A stretch of DNA of 43,982 nt from Spirochaetes bacterium GWF1_51_8 (GCA_001829415.1 MIBE01000030.1:57226-101207); one strand, 5' to 3'; shown: positions 17,252-26,124, numbered from the stretch's first letter. The notes: a model not told the origin generated them from the letters alone. Program-made: numbers and translations.

Positions 17252-17279
17252 TGCACGCTCCAAAATATAGGCTGGCATT

Positions 17280-17308
17280 ATTTTATTTACACTTGTTTAT
17301 TAATGCAA
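17280..17308 (-). promoter_or_regulatory. Putative promoter of the MCP gene
   Basis: On the minus strand TTGCAT (-35), a 17-bp spacer and TAAAAT (-10) lie 28 bp upstream of ATG 17251. The placement supports the shorter MCP start. Confidence 0.4.
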
Positions 17309-17357
17309 TATTTTCGCACATATGAGTTTTTTATAATCCAACCGATGGAATATTTCC

Positions 17358-17386
17358 TTGCTTTCCCGCTCAATCGCTGTTACACT
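17358..17386 (+). promoter_or_regulatory. Putative promoter of the oxidoreductase/SpoIIE operon
   Basis: TTGCTT (-35), a 17-bp spacer and TACACT (-10) lie 22 bp upstream of the oxidoreductase ATG at 17409. It is divergent from the MCP promoter. Confidence 0.4.
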
Positions 17387-17408
17387 ATTTCGTCACAGGG
17401 AGAGATTT

Positions 17409-18809
17409 ATGAAGTATGACGTCATCATAGTCGGCGCTGGGCCCGCGGGTATATTTACCGCATGGGAACTGTCGCGGCTCGACCCCGGGAAGAAAATTCT
17501 GCTGATCGAAAAAGGGCGGAGCATCGAGAAACGTGTCTGTCCGAAACGTGAGACCGGGCATTGCGCGAACTGTAAGCCGTGCAATATCACCACGGGGTTT
17601 TCCGGCGCGGGAGCGTTCTCCGACGGTAAGCTCATCCTGTCGCCTGAGATCGGCGGCAACCTGATCGATTTCATTCCCGAGGACGCCCTGATCGAACTGA
17701 TCGGCTATATGGACGAAATCTACCTGTCGTTCGGCGCGGACACGAAGGTTTACGGCGGCGAGCAGAACGAGGCTATCGAACGGATCAAGCGTCAGGCGAT
17801 ACGGAGCAACCTCAAGCTGGTCGAATCCCGTCTCCGCCATATCGGGACTGAAAAATGCTACGAAATCTATACAAAGATAGAAAAAGAACTCCGCATGCGG
17901 AAGATCGAGTTGCTTTTCGAGACCCAAGTAGAGAGCCTGATAATCGAAAACAAAACGGTAAGGGGGGTGGTTGCGGGCGCCGAGTATCTCGCTGATGCCG
18001 TAGTGCTCGCTGTCGGGCGCGAGGGCGCCGACTGGCTCGGTAAACTCTGCGGCGATTACGGGATAGAGACCCGTGTGGGCGTAGTCGATATCGGTGTCCG
18101 GGTCGAGGTGCGTAACGAGCTGATGCGCGAGGTCAACGAAGCCCTTTACGAAAGCAAGCTTGTCTACTACACGAGGACGTTCGACGATATGGCACGGACG
18201 TTCTGCCAGAACCCCGGCGGGATGGTCTCGACCGAGTATTACGACGGCGGCCTCGCTATTGTCAACGGCCACAGCTATAAGTCCGAAGAGTTCAAAACGC
18301 ATAACACCAATTTCGCGATCCTCGTCTCCAATCACTTCACGGAGCCTTTCAGAGACCCGATCGCTTACGGGAAATATATCGCGCATCTCGCGAACATGCT
18401 CTCCGGGAAGAAGGTCATCGTACAGAGGTTCGGCGACCTTCAACGGGGACGGAGGACAACCCATTCGCGCCTGCTCAGGAACAATATCCGTCCTACCCTG
18501 AAGGACGCGGTTCCCGGAGACCTCAGCCTTGTTTTCCCGTACAGGATCATGCTGGATATCAAGGAGATGATCGAGGCGCTCGATAACATTTTCCCCGGGA
18601 TGGCGAGCGATGAGACCCTGCTGTACGGGGTGGAAGTGAAGTTTTATTCGAACAGGATCATCACCGGCAATACCTTCGAATCGAGCGTCCGGGGGCTTTA
18701 CGCGGCCGGCGACGGCGCGGGGATCACACGAGGGCTGATGCAGGCGGGAATCAACGGCATCGTGATCGGAAGGGTACTGGCCGGCGGACAAACCGAAAGG
18801 AAGGGGTAA
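17409..18809 (+). CDS. FAD-dependent oxidoreductase, COG2509-like
   Basis: A 466-aa flavoprotein. The N-terminal Rossmann motif is VIIVGAGPAGIFTAWELS, and the C-terminal FAD motif is GLYAAGDGAGITRGLMQAGING. A cysteine-rich stretch early on (CPKRETGHCANCKPC), followed by FSGAGAFSDGKL, is typical of the uncharacterised COG2509 FAD-dependent dehydrogenases. The start is ATG 17409, with AGGGAGA upstream and the Rossmann fold beginning at once. The stop overlaps the SpoIIE phosphatase start as TAATG. Substrate is unknown; the coupling hints at redox input into the signalling gene. Confidence 0.85.
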   Translation: MKYDVIIVGAGPAGIFTAWELSRLDPGKKILLIEKGRSIEKRVCPKRETGHCANCKPCNITTGFSGAGAFSDGKLILSPEIGGNLIDFIPEDALIELIGYMDEIYLSFGADTKVYGGEQNEAIERIKRQAIRSNLKLVESRLRHIGTEKCYEIYTKIEKELRMRKIELLFETQVESLIIENKTVRGVVAGAEYLADAVVLAVGREGADWLGKLCGDYGIETRVGVVDIGVRVEVRNELMREVNEALYESKLVYYTRTFDDMARTFCQNPGGMVSTEYYDGGLAIVNGHSYKSEEFKTHNTNFAILVSNHFTEPFRDPIAYGKYIAHLANMLSGKKVIVQRFGDLQRGRRTTHSRLLRNNIRPTLKDAVPGDLSLVFPYRIMLDIKEMIEALDNIFPGMASDETLLYGVEVKFYSNRIITGNTFESSVRGLYAAGDGAGITRGLMQAGINGIVIGRVLAGGQTERKG

Positions 18810-21187
18810 TGAAGGGATTTCGCTTTGTTTTGTTACTGAGCGCGGTGTTAACATTCGTTTCCTGCTCGATCAAGGAAAAGGTGCCGGGGATCACCGAGTT
18901 TTCGGGAGAATCGAAAATAGCCCATACGAATACCGCGCAGTTTAACCAAATCGCGGTATCGCAGGAATGGATCGAGACTAATCTGAGCGACCCGTCACTC
19001 TGGGAAACCCTCAATCATATCCCGCCGGTGAAGAACGAAACTCTCATTGTCAAAAAAGTCATTCCGTTAGAGTTACCCGTGAAGCCGGCGCTCATCCTAG
19101 TGCATTCCTACGACGCCGTTTCGGTGATCGTAAACGGCGAAAATCCGAGAGTATTTACCAATAAGAATTATCCGCTCCATGGGGCGATCAATACGGTTAT
19201 TATCCCGCTCGAAGCCGGTTCGGCCGGGGAAACGGTCTATATCGCGGGAGTCCAAACCTCAGCCGAGAAATCCGCGGCTCCCGGTGTCATTTTCGGGATG
19301 GGGATTTCGCCGTCCGGCCTGCTCGGGCAGAACATCCCGAAACTCCAGTCCATTAGGATATCCGAAAAACGCTGGCTCCTGCTCCCGGGCGATTCGCCCC
19401 TTGACGCGAACGGAGTACCGTTGTGGACGTACTCCACGCAGGAGAACTGGGCGGCCGAAACGACCGAACCCAAGCCGGAACCGGGTGTCCAATGGCTGAA
19501 GAAGACTCTTCCGCCGTGCGACTTCCATGACCCTTCGCTCTACTTCATGACCTTCTTCCCGGCGTTCGAGATATACAGCGGGACAAATCTGATCTACAGT
19601 TTCGGCCATGTCGCCGATAAGAATACCGTGCTTATGCACCAGTTGACCCACCATACAGTCCGGCTCCCGGCGGATTACGCGGTGAAACCGCTCTTTTTCC
19701 GGACCGCCTACGACAGCCAGTATGAGACGATGCTCCCCGGGATTGAGCTATGTCCGCATTCGGAATGTGTCCGCAAGGGCGAACAGACCCTGAACTCGAT
19801 CGTGCAGAACGGTTCCTTCTATATCTTCGCGTTCACCGTCTTTATCACGTTATCCGTGCTGTTCCTCATGGTCTATATCATCCGGGCGCGTTACCGGGAA
19901 AAAATCTTTCTCTATATCAGCCTGTTTTTCTGCTTCTTCGCGCTCAACGACCTGTCCAGTTCGTTCTTCCTGCCGATCTTTTTCAATACCCTGCCGTATT
20001 ACAATAACCAGATCATGGCGGTCACGTACCTGCTGACATCGCCGTTTCTCGTAGCGTTCTACCGGGAACTCTTCGGGCTGGGCATCTGGAAAAGGCTCCT
20101 TTTAGTCATGGTAGTCGTCGAAAGCCTCATCGCGGCGGTATTTATCCCGTTATCCATCCTGCGGGAGCTCCAGACCGATATGTGGCTCGCCGATCAGGCG
20201 ATCCGCGCGGTGGAGATACTGCTTTCTATCGGGGCGATCTTTTATTACATCTCGCATTCCGCGAGAAGCTATAAAAAAATTATCCTGCTCGTGTCGCTGA
20301 TTACCATGGGTTTCGCGACGAGCCTGAACCTTATGATGAACATCAAAATGATCGGCGAAAACTATATCCTTGTCGACATCCTGCTCTTCGTGCATTTTAT
20401 CCTGCTCGGGATCGTGATGATCCTGAACATCTCCGAGACCGAGGGGAATTTTATCCGGATGCGGCAGGAGCTCGAAACGGCGAAACGGATCCAGAACTCC
20501 ATCCTGCCGAAAAAGACCCCGGACATCCCCGGTATCGAAATACAGAGCCGTTATATCCCCATGGCGGGGATCGCGGGCGACTTCTACGACTACTATTCCG
20601 ACGATGAGGGCAACCTCGGCGCGGTGGTGGCCGACGTCTCCGGGCACGGCGTCCCGGCGGCGCTGATCGCCTCGATGGTCAAGGTATCGTTCGCGTCCAA
20701 GATCGGCAGTATCCGCAACCCTGAAAAGGTGCTCAAGGGGATGAACGACAACCTCACGGGCAATGTCGAGAACCAGTTTATTACCGCGGGATGCCTCTTC
20801 CTCGACTCGCGCAACAAACTCCTTTCCTACTCCAATGCCGCCCATCCGGCATTGATAGTCTACCGTAGGAGCACGAATGAGATCATTACGCTCAAGCCCA
20901 AGGGCTCGATCATGGGCTACTTCGTCAACCAGGAATACCTGACCGAAACAATACCGGTACAGCCCGGCGACAGGATCCTTCTCTATACCGACGGAATCAT
21001 CGAATGTTCGGACGCTCACGGTGAGGAGTTCGGCGAGGATCACCTCTTCCGCTTCCTGAAATTCTCCGACAAAATGAAAGCGGACGAGTTCTGTAACGAA
21101 CTCATCCGCACTTTAGAGCATTGGAAGGAGAAACGTGTGGGATTCGACGACGATATCACTCTCGTCCTGATCGATATCCATTTCTGA
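18809..21187 (+). CDS. 7TM-SpoIIE (PP2C) phosphatase with lipoprotein-type N-terminus, RsbU-like
   Basis: A 792-aa envelope-spanning phosphatase. The signal peptide has a lipobox-like FVSC (Cys19). Residues about 30-325 form two jelly-roll-like periplasmic sensor regions (for example WLKKTLPPCDF and LYFMTFFPAFEIY). Seven membrane helices follow at about 333-540 (7TMR-DISM type), with a short coiled coil before the SpoIIE domain. PP2C metal motifs are GDFYDY (590-595), ADVSGHG (608-614), YTDGI (726-730) and DDDITLV (780-786). Such proteins dephosphorylate STAS antagonists, so the STAS cluster at 5043-7046 is a plausible target. It is coupled to the oxidoreductase gene. Confidence 0.92.
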   Translation: MKGFRFVLLLSAVLTFVSCSIKEKVPGITEFSGESKIAHTNTAQFNQIAVSQEWIETNLSDPSLWETLNHIPPVKNETLIVKKVIPLELPVKPALILVHSYDAVSVIVNGENPRVFTNKNYPLHGAINTVIIPLEAGSAGETVYIAGVQTSAEKSAAPGVIFGMGISPSGLLGQNIPKLQSIRISEKRWLLLPGDSPLDANGVPLWTYSTQENWAAETTEPKPEPGVQWLKKTLPPCDFHDPSLYFMTFFPAFEIYSGTNLIYSFGHVADKNTVLMHQLTHHTVRLPADYAVKPLFFRTAYDSQYETMLPGIELCPHSECVRKGEQTLNSIVQNGSFYIFAFTVFITLSVLFLMVYIIRARYREKIFLYISLFFCFFALNDLSSSFFLPIFFNTLPYYNNQIMAVTYLLTSPFLVAFYRELFGLGIWKRLLLVMVVVESLIAAVFIPLSILRELQTDMWLADQAIRAVEILLSIGAIFYYISHSARSYKKIILLVSLITMGFATSLNLMMNIKMIGENYILVDILLFVHFILLGIVMILNISETEGNFIRMRQELETAKRIQNSILPKKTPDIPGIEIQSRYIPMAGIAGDFYDYYSDDEGNLGAVVADVSGHGVPAALIASMVKVSFASKIGSIRNPEKVLKGMNDNLTGNVENQFITAGCLFLDSRNKLLSYSNAAHPALIVYRRSTNEIITLKPKGSIMGYFVNQEYLTETIPVQPGDRILLYTDGIIECSDAHGEEFGEDHLFRFLKFSDKMKADEFCNELIRTLEHWKEKRVGFDDDITLVLIDIHF

Positions 21188-21192
21188 AAAAG

Positions 21193-22788
21193 TTACTTGG
21201 TCTTGAAAAGCTCCTGGATGACGCTTGTCTTGACCGCGTAATTGTATATCTTCACATCGTCGATAATCCCGTAGAATTCCGACTTCTTCACATCGGGGTC
21301 TTTCCCGATTAAAAGCGGCAATTTTCCAAAATCCATCGCGCCGGATAACGTCATCGTTGCGTCTTCCTTGCCGTCGATAAATATCTTCAGGTTCTGGTAG
21401 TCATATACGAACGCGACATGATGCCATTTCCCGTCGTTCAGCGATTTCTTGGTGGTCAGCACGGCGGGCTTCTTGCCCTCGTTGAGTGTCAGGAACACGG
21501 TGAGTTTACCGTTCTTTTTGCTCAATGCCGCGGCAAATCCGTCCTCTCCGCACGAGATGAGGGCTTCGAGGGGCTTGGAGACGCCGTAAGACTTCATCCA
21601 CATACTGACAGTGATTCCGGAGAACTGGGAGCCTGTCACTGTCCCGCAGTCGATAAAATCGTTATATCCGTCGAGCTTGACCGCGCTTTTAGCTTTACTG
21701 AAACGGTCCTGGGTGTAGTTCGCGCCTTCTTTCAGCTTCGCGTCAGCCATTCCGCCCGCGAGGTCTTTCGTGTTTCCGCCGAACGCCCAATCGGCGATCA
21801 GCTTCTCCCCGGCCTCATTGTCCGGTTTCGGGGTATCTTCGTCCGGCTTGTCGGTATCGACAATCGGGTCGGGTGACGGTTCGTCGATCACGAAATCGTC
21901 GTCATCGCCGGTATCGACATCGGCGGAACCCGCCTCGAAGAGCTGTTTCAGCGTCTTATCGGGATAGCCGACAAACGCGTTATTGTAAACAATTCCGTCC
22001 CAGTTGTCGTGATCGACCCAAAGGGCGGCGTCCGCTTTATCGGGATGCTTGAAATAGGACGCGGTCTGGGAGTTGAAGTCCCAGAAGCTCTTATACGCCT
22101 GCCCGAGGGTCTGCCCGGCGAAGAGATAGGAGATATATGCCGGGAACGCCTCGCCGAACCAGTTGGCGTAATATGCGGAGCACTTGATCTGAAGGAACGG
22201 TTTGGAGTACATCGCGATCCTGCGTTTCGCCTCGGTCTCGTTGATCTTCCCCATATCTAGCGACGAGTTTCCGGCGGTGAAGCATCCGTAGATCATCACG
22301 ATCGCGCCGGGCGCGAGTTTAAGGTCGGAGAGGATCATATCCGACGACACGAACTTGTCCTTGAGGGAGAAACCGCCCACCCATTTCGGGGGCATGCTCC
22401 CGTCGTACACGCCGTGCCCTCGGTAGAGCAGGAAGTGCGCGCCCTTGGCGGCCTGTTTGATCTTATCCCAACTGTTATTAGGCGTATAGAACTCGTGAAC
22501 TTCCACTCCGCATTTCTTCAAGACGGCCGCGGCGGCCTTGAGATTCTTGATCTCGTCGAGCGTCCAGCTTCCGCTGTCCCCGTCGATAGGCGCGCCGATC
22601 AGAACGGCCTTCAGCCCATTGATCTTGACAGTCTGGGCGGGCAGCGTGTCCGCGTATTTTACCGATGTGTACTTCGAGGGTATTTTCGGGGGCTCGGGCG
22701 CGGAATATTTCGGGGTGTCGCCCGAAAATCCGGCCGTGAAACAGGATAATAGAATAATTCCGAATATAGCTAATGACGTCTTCCGCAT
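21193..22788 (-). CDS. Secreted caspase-fold (clan CD-like) protein with LamG domain
   Basis: A 531-aa exported protein. It has an N-terminal signal peptide (LLSC could be a lipobox). A caspase/CHAT-like domain covers about residues 58-230: KAVLIGAPIDGDSGSW, the histidine block LLYRGHGVYDG (His ~125) and the nucleophile block VMIYGCFTAGNSS (Cys ~169). A linker rich in Asp, Pro and Thr (~290-330) leads to a LamG/concanavalin-like domain ending in YGIIDDVKIYNYAV. The start at 22788 is chosen for its GGAGG site. Probably a surface or periplasmic cysteine peptidase that binds glycans; activity is inferred from the His/Cys dyad only. It is convergent with the phosphatase gene, 5 bp apart. Confidence 0.72.
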   Translation of the reverse strand: MRKTSLAIFGIILLSCFTAGFSGDTPKYSAPEPPKIPSKYTSVKYADTLPAQTVKINGLKAVLIGAPIDGDSGSWTLDEIKNLKAAAAVLKKCGVEVHEFYTPNNSWDKIKQAAKGAHFLLYRGHGVYDGSMPPKWVGGFSLKDKFVSSDMILSDLKLAPGAIVMIYGCFTAGNSSLDMGKINETEAKRRIAMYSKPFLQIKCSAYYANWFGEAFPAYISYLFAGQTLGQAYKSFWDFNSQTASYFKHPDKADAALWVDHDNWDGIVYNNAFVGYPDKTLKQLFEAGSADVDTGDDDDFVIDEPSPDPIVDTDKPDEDTPKPDNEAGEKLIADWAFGGNTKDLAGGMADAKLKEGANYTQDRFSKAKSAVKLDGYNDFIDCGTVTGSQFSGITVSMWMKSYGVSKPLEALISCGEDGFAAALSKKNGKLTVFLTLNEGKKPAVLTTKKSLNDGKWHHVAFVYDYQNLKIFIDGKEDATMTLSGAMDFGKLPLLIGKDPDVKKSEFYGIIDDVKIYNYAVKTSVIQELFKTK

Positions 22789-22920
22789 AGAAACCTCCGT
22801 CGTTTTCATAGGGATAGCTTAACGCGGAAAACCGGAAATATCAAAGTTAAGAGTGTATCGATAAACGGGTGATAAAATGTGCCGGTTGAATTTCCGGTGT
22901 TTATATCAGGATAAAGCGAA

Positions 22921-23535
22921 TTATTTATACCAGCCGATAAACGCGGTGACGGATTTCTGCGGGTCGAGAAGGTAGGTCTCGGGATGCGCGCGGATACCGA
23001 GCTCTTCCCCGTCGAGGAGCCGAAGGATGACCGGCTGAACCGACAACTGTAAATCGCCGTAGCCGGGCGAGAAGCGCATCGCGGGCTTCCAGCCCATCAG
23101 GCCGTATTCGCTCGCGAGGACTCCGTTGATATAGTTGACGAACGCTTCGACCGTCTCCGACCCGATAGCGTCGAGGATCACCCCGCGCGTGAGTTCGCCG
23201 GTCTGGATAAGCGTCAGACTCTCATGTTCGCCGAGCGGCCCGGCGGTCACAGCCATGACCGTTACCTTTCGGCAATTCGTTAGGGTATCCGCGAGTTTGA
23301 CCGAATGGAACTCGACCCCGCCGTCGAGCACGATCTTTCCGCCGTCGAGAGAGACGATTTCGAGATCGAGTGTATTCCCGCGCGGGGAGAAGAGCGGACG
23401 GACTCGAACCAGTTCCAGCCGGATCATTTCTTCCAGTTCGATCGGGAGTTCGGACTTTTTCTTGTTATAGCCCATTCTGCCGAGGATTCTCTCAAAGGGA
23501 GGCTCGATAGAGGGAAGGGTGAATTTTCTTATCAT
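22921..23535 (-). CDS. MetH reactivation-domain-like protein (vitamin B12 dependent methionine synthase activation domain)
   Basis: A 204-aa stand-alone protein resembling the C-terminal SAM-binding reactivation module of MetH: VMAVTAGPLGEHES, GELTRGVILDAIGSETVEAF, the SAM-binding-type RFSPGYGDLQLSVQ, and the closing DPQKSVTAFIGW. Separate reactivation proteins occur in organisms with split or short methionine synthases. No methionine synthase gene is in the window. It lies 14 bp after the sensor kinase gene and is probably co-transcribed with it, though a functional link is unclear. Confidence 0.8.
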   Translation of the reverse strand: MIRKFTLPSIEPPFERILGRMGYNKKKSELPIELEEMIRLELVRVRPLFSPRGNTLDLEIVSLDGGKIVLDGGVEFHSVKLADTLTNCRKVTVMAVTAGPLGEHESLTLIQTGELTRGVILDAIGSETVEAFVNYINGVLASEYGLMGWKPAMRFSPGYGDLQLSVQPVILRLLDGEELGIRAHPETYLLDPQKSVTAFIGWYK

Positions 23536-23549
23536 GACGATCCTTTGGA

Positions 23550-24941
23550 TTAGTTCAGTAGGAGGCGGGCGGAGAATTTGCTTCCGACACCGAAGGTGCT
23601 TTCCACCGAGATGTCGCCGTTGTAGTAACGGAGGAACTTACGGACAAGGAAAAGCCCCAGTCCCGCGCCCTTTTCGTTGAGGGTCGGCGAGGACTCGGTG
23701 CGGTAAAACTGTTCGAAGATACTCTGAATGTCTTCCCGTTTGATCCCGTGCCCGGTATCGCGGATATCCACGATCAGGTAGTCGCCCTGCTTGTGGCCGC
23801 GGATATCGATAGTACCGTCCGGCTTATTATAAAATATAGCGTTGGAGATCAGTTCCTCGAAGATCGTCCGCATGATCTGCCGGTTGCCGTGATAGGCGCG
23901 GAAATGATCCGACATATCGAGAGAGATTTTCAGGTTTCGCTTTTTTATCTCGTCCTTATAGAAATCGAGGATAAAATTGAAGAGCGCGGTGAAATCGACC
24001 TCGTCGCAGTAAAGGTCGGCCACTTCCTTCTCGAGCTCCTGGATAGTGAGGACACGCGCGACCGTCTTCTCCGCCTGCTGGACCAGCATTTCCATCCGTT
24101 CGACATCCGGACGGATTGCCGGATCGCGCAGGGCTTCCGACAACGATGATTTTGACAGGAGTTTGGACACTTCTTCAAGCGGTTTCTTCAGCTTCTTGGA
24201 AAGCTCGTTCATCAACTGATCCTTCAGGTTCACGAGTTTCATGAGTTCGAGGTTCTGCTCTTTTATCTTCTGGTACAGCGAGGCGTTATTCATTGAAATA
24301 GCGGCCTGCGAGCAAAAGAGCTCCGCGATCTCCTGGTCTTGTACGCGGAACGTTTTATCTTCCGAAATCAGATCGACGTAAATAATTCCCATCAGCTTCT
24401 CTTCGTAGAGCAGGGGAAGGCATACGAACGAGATGGTAATCTTCTTATCCCCAGCCTGCAATTCCTCGAACAGGCGATAGACCGGCCTTCTGTAACGCGC
24501 CACCTCGTCGATATAGAGCAGACAGAATTGAAAGTACGGCTGATATACTTCATCGGCATCGATGTTGCTAAAGATAACCGGTTCGGTCTTTCCGCCCCGA
24601 TAAAAGAAAAGTACGCCCCTCTGAGCTTTTAACGCGACGACCAAACCCTCGAGGACTTTTTCGAGAAGCTTTTCTTCATCAAGAATAGAGCTAATGTTTT
24701 TGTTGATTTCGAGCATATGACGCAGGACTTCGTCCCGCAAACGGAGTTCTTTTTCGGAAAAATCGCTCATGCGGCTTTGGGTCTTGATCTTTTCCTGAGC
24801 GTCGATCAGTTCCTGAGTGGTCATCTTTTCTACATTTCCGTAGGCGCGGAGAACCATCTGAAGATACTGGTTATCTTCCTCCCTCGCCTTCAGTTGAGTT
24901 TTAAGATTTTCCAACTCCCGTTGATACTCTTCCTCGGTCAC
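23550..24941 (-). CDS. GAF-domain histidine-kinase-like protein lacking the phospho-acceptor histidine
   Basis: A 463-aa cytoplasmic protein. It starts with a coiled coil (1-75), then a GAF domain (~85-225) and a coiled-coil dimerisation segment. The H-box reads SKKLKKPL where kinases have SHELRTPL, so the histidine is Lys ~249. The ATP-binding domain is intact: N-box EELISNAIFYN, G1 DIRDTGHGI, F-box IFEQFYR, G2 GAGLGLFLVRKF. GTG 24941 is preferred over GTG 24965 because AGGGGG lies 4 nt upstream. It probably signals by ATP-dependent conformational change or phosphorylates another protein. It is followed by the MetH-reactivation-like gene. Confidence 0.85.
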   Translation of the reverse strand: MTEEEYQRELENLKTQLKAREEDNQYLQMVLRAYGNVEKMTTQELIDAQEKIKTQSRMSDFSEKELRLRDEVLRHMLEINKNISSILDEEKLLEKVLEGLVVALKAQRGVLFFYRGGKTEPVIFSNIDADEVYQPYFQFCLLYIDEVARYRRPVYRLFEELQAGDKKITISFVCLPLLYEEKLMGIIYVDLISEDKTFRVQDQEIAELFCSQAAISMNNASLYQKIKEQNLELMKLVNLKDQLMNELSKKLKKPLEEVSKLLSKSSLSEALRDPAIRPDVERMEMLVQQAEKTVARVLTIQELEKEVADLYCDEVDFTALFNFILDFYKDEIKKRNLKISLDMSDHFRAYHGNRQIMRTIFEELISNAIFYNKPDGTIDIRGHKQGDYLIVDIRDTGHGIKREDIQSIFEQFYRTESSPTLNEKGAGLGLFLVRKFLRYYNGDISVESTFGVGSKFSARLLLN

Positions 24942-24969
24942 ATATCCCCCTGTTTCTAGTAACACTAAT

Positions 24970-24997
24970 AGTTTAATCTAATTCGCCGGAAAATCAA
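24970..24997 (-). promoter_or_regulatory. Possible promoter of the kinase-like gene
   Basis: On the minus strand TTGATT (-35), a 16-bp spacer and TAAACT (-10) lie 29 bp upstream of GTG 24941. Moderate match only. Confidence 0.35.
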
Positions 24998-25007
24998 GCA
25001 AAATGCA

Positions 25008-25868
25008 CTATTTTGAATGATTCTCTTCCTCTTTTTCTTCTTCATCTTTATTCTTATTCGTATGTTTCCCCCCGAACGCCGAGAACATATCGCTCAGCTT
25101 CCTTTTTGGGAAATCCTTACCTGCCGGGAAATCGTCGAACACGTAACGGTATGTCCATGTGTGCAATGTTGACGCGAAGCCCATGTACGCGAAGATCGGC
25201 ACGATAGTCAGGAAGGGCGACACCGCCGGGATGGTAAACAGGAAGAAAATAATCAGGTTGACAATCCCGATCCCGAGCATGACGATTCCCTTTTTCACCA
25301 TCCAGTAAAGCGAAACAAGATATAACCCGCCGATCTTCTGACGGTCTTCCTTATTCTCCTTCAGGTCGGAGATAATCAATGGCACCTGCAGAAACTGCGA
25401 GAGAAGGAAGCTGAAAATAAACCAGCCGGACAGCCCGATCAGGATGAAGTTTACCGGGTAGAGATGCGCGAGGTTATCGCGGTAGTAAAGGATCGAGTAG
25501 CCGAGAATAAGCCCGATTACGGTATTGATAAGCGTCAGGATCATTCCCTTACCGAACACCTTGCGGAGCTCTGCCCAGTACTCACGGAAGAACGATTTCA
25601 CTTCCCCGTCGATCAGTTTCGCCTGCATCGAGTAAGCCGCGAGCGTGGTCGGAAACGTTTGCATGTTGAGGATCGAACCCGCGACGATCAGAAAAAAGAT
25701 ATCCTTGTACTGAAACACGAAACCCACATCCTCGGCGAGAAGCCACCTGAAACCCGCGATCAGCACGAGATAGAACGGATTTGCGGCGCCGAGAAACGAT
25801 GTAAACACCGAGTAGGAAAGATTGTCCCACCAGCTCCAGAAAGTACGCTTGAGAATTCCGAAAAACAT
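25008..25868 (-). CDS. Uncharacterised multi-pass membrane protein
   Basis: A 286-aa integral membrane protein with about six hydrophobic helices and a cytoplasmic, highly charged C-terminal tail (KNKDEEEKEEEN). The N-terminus (FGILKRTFWSWWDNLSYSVFTSF) superficially resembles DUF624/YesL-like proteins, but I cannot assign a family. ATG 25868 is chosen because GAGGT lies 5 nt upstream; ATG 25883 has no such site. A perfect consensus promoter drives it, suggesting constitutive, high transcription. Confidence 0.65.
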   Translation of the reverse strand: MFFGILKRTFWSWWDNLSYSVFTSFLGAANPFYLVLIAGFRWLLAEDVGFVFQYKDIFFLIVAGSILNMQTFPTTLAAYSMQAKLIDGEVKSFFREYWAELRKVFGKGMILTLINTVIGLILGYSILYYRDNLAHLYPVNFILIGLSGWFIFSFLLSQFLQVPLIISDLKENKEDRQKIGGLYLVSLYWMVKKGIVMLGIGIVNLIIFFLFTIPAVSPFLTIVPIFAYMGFASTLHTWTYRYVFDDFPAGKDFPKRKLSDMFSAFGGKHTNKNKDEEEKEEENHSK

Positions 25869-25899
25869 GGGTACCTCATTCATGATTCAATAGAGATGT

Positions 25900-25928
25900 A
25901 TTATACTTTCCCCGCCCGAGACTGTCAA
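25900..25928 (-). promoter_or_regulatory. Perfect consensus sigma70 promoter
   Basis: On the minus strand TTGACA, a 17-bp spacer and TATAAT: all twelve hexamer bases match consensus. It lies 31 bp upstream of the preferred start of the membrane-protein gene. Confidence 0.75.
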
Positions 25929-26055
25929 ACTCTATTGCGGTCGTATCTCAACTCCGAACAGGGGAAGCGGTAATAAAACGATTTCCGCCAAATTGGAACC
26001 GCGCTTCATGAACTATCGGAATGATTGCCAATGGACTAATAAACATTATCCGAAA

Positions 26056-26084
26056 TTGCCAAATCCCCTTTTTTCATTTATAAT
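26056..26084 (+). promoter_or_regulatory. Putative promoter of hom
   Basis: TTGCCA (-35), a 17-bp spacer and TATAAT (-10) lie 40 bp upstream of the hom ATG. The short leader leaves no room for a riboswitch or a leader-peptide attenuator. Confidence 0.65.
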
Positions 26085-26124
26085 CTATTTCAAGTCAATC
26101 GCGGACATTTTAAGGAGGCTATTG

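Noticed and set aside
17385-18854. 489-codon antisense frame opposite the FAD oxidoreductase
   Set aside because: The sense frame has clear Rossmann motifs; the antisense frame is a by-product of codon bias.
20150-21043. Long antisense reading frame opposite the SpoIIE phosphatase domain
   Set aside because: It has shadow-like composition (runs of D, H, R, V), no domain and no ribosome-binding site; the plus-strand gene is certain.
22810-22920. Promoter-like TTGATA/TAAGCT before the caspase-fold gene
   Set aside because: The -10 matches consensus at only half its positions, so it was not annotated.
25993-26124. 44-residue upstream extension of homoserine dehydrogenase
   Set aside because: It runs through the promoter, and AAGGAGG marks ATG 26125.
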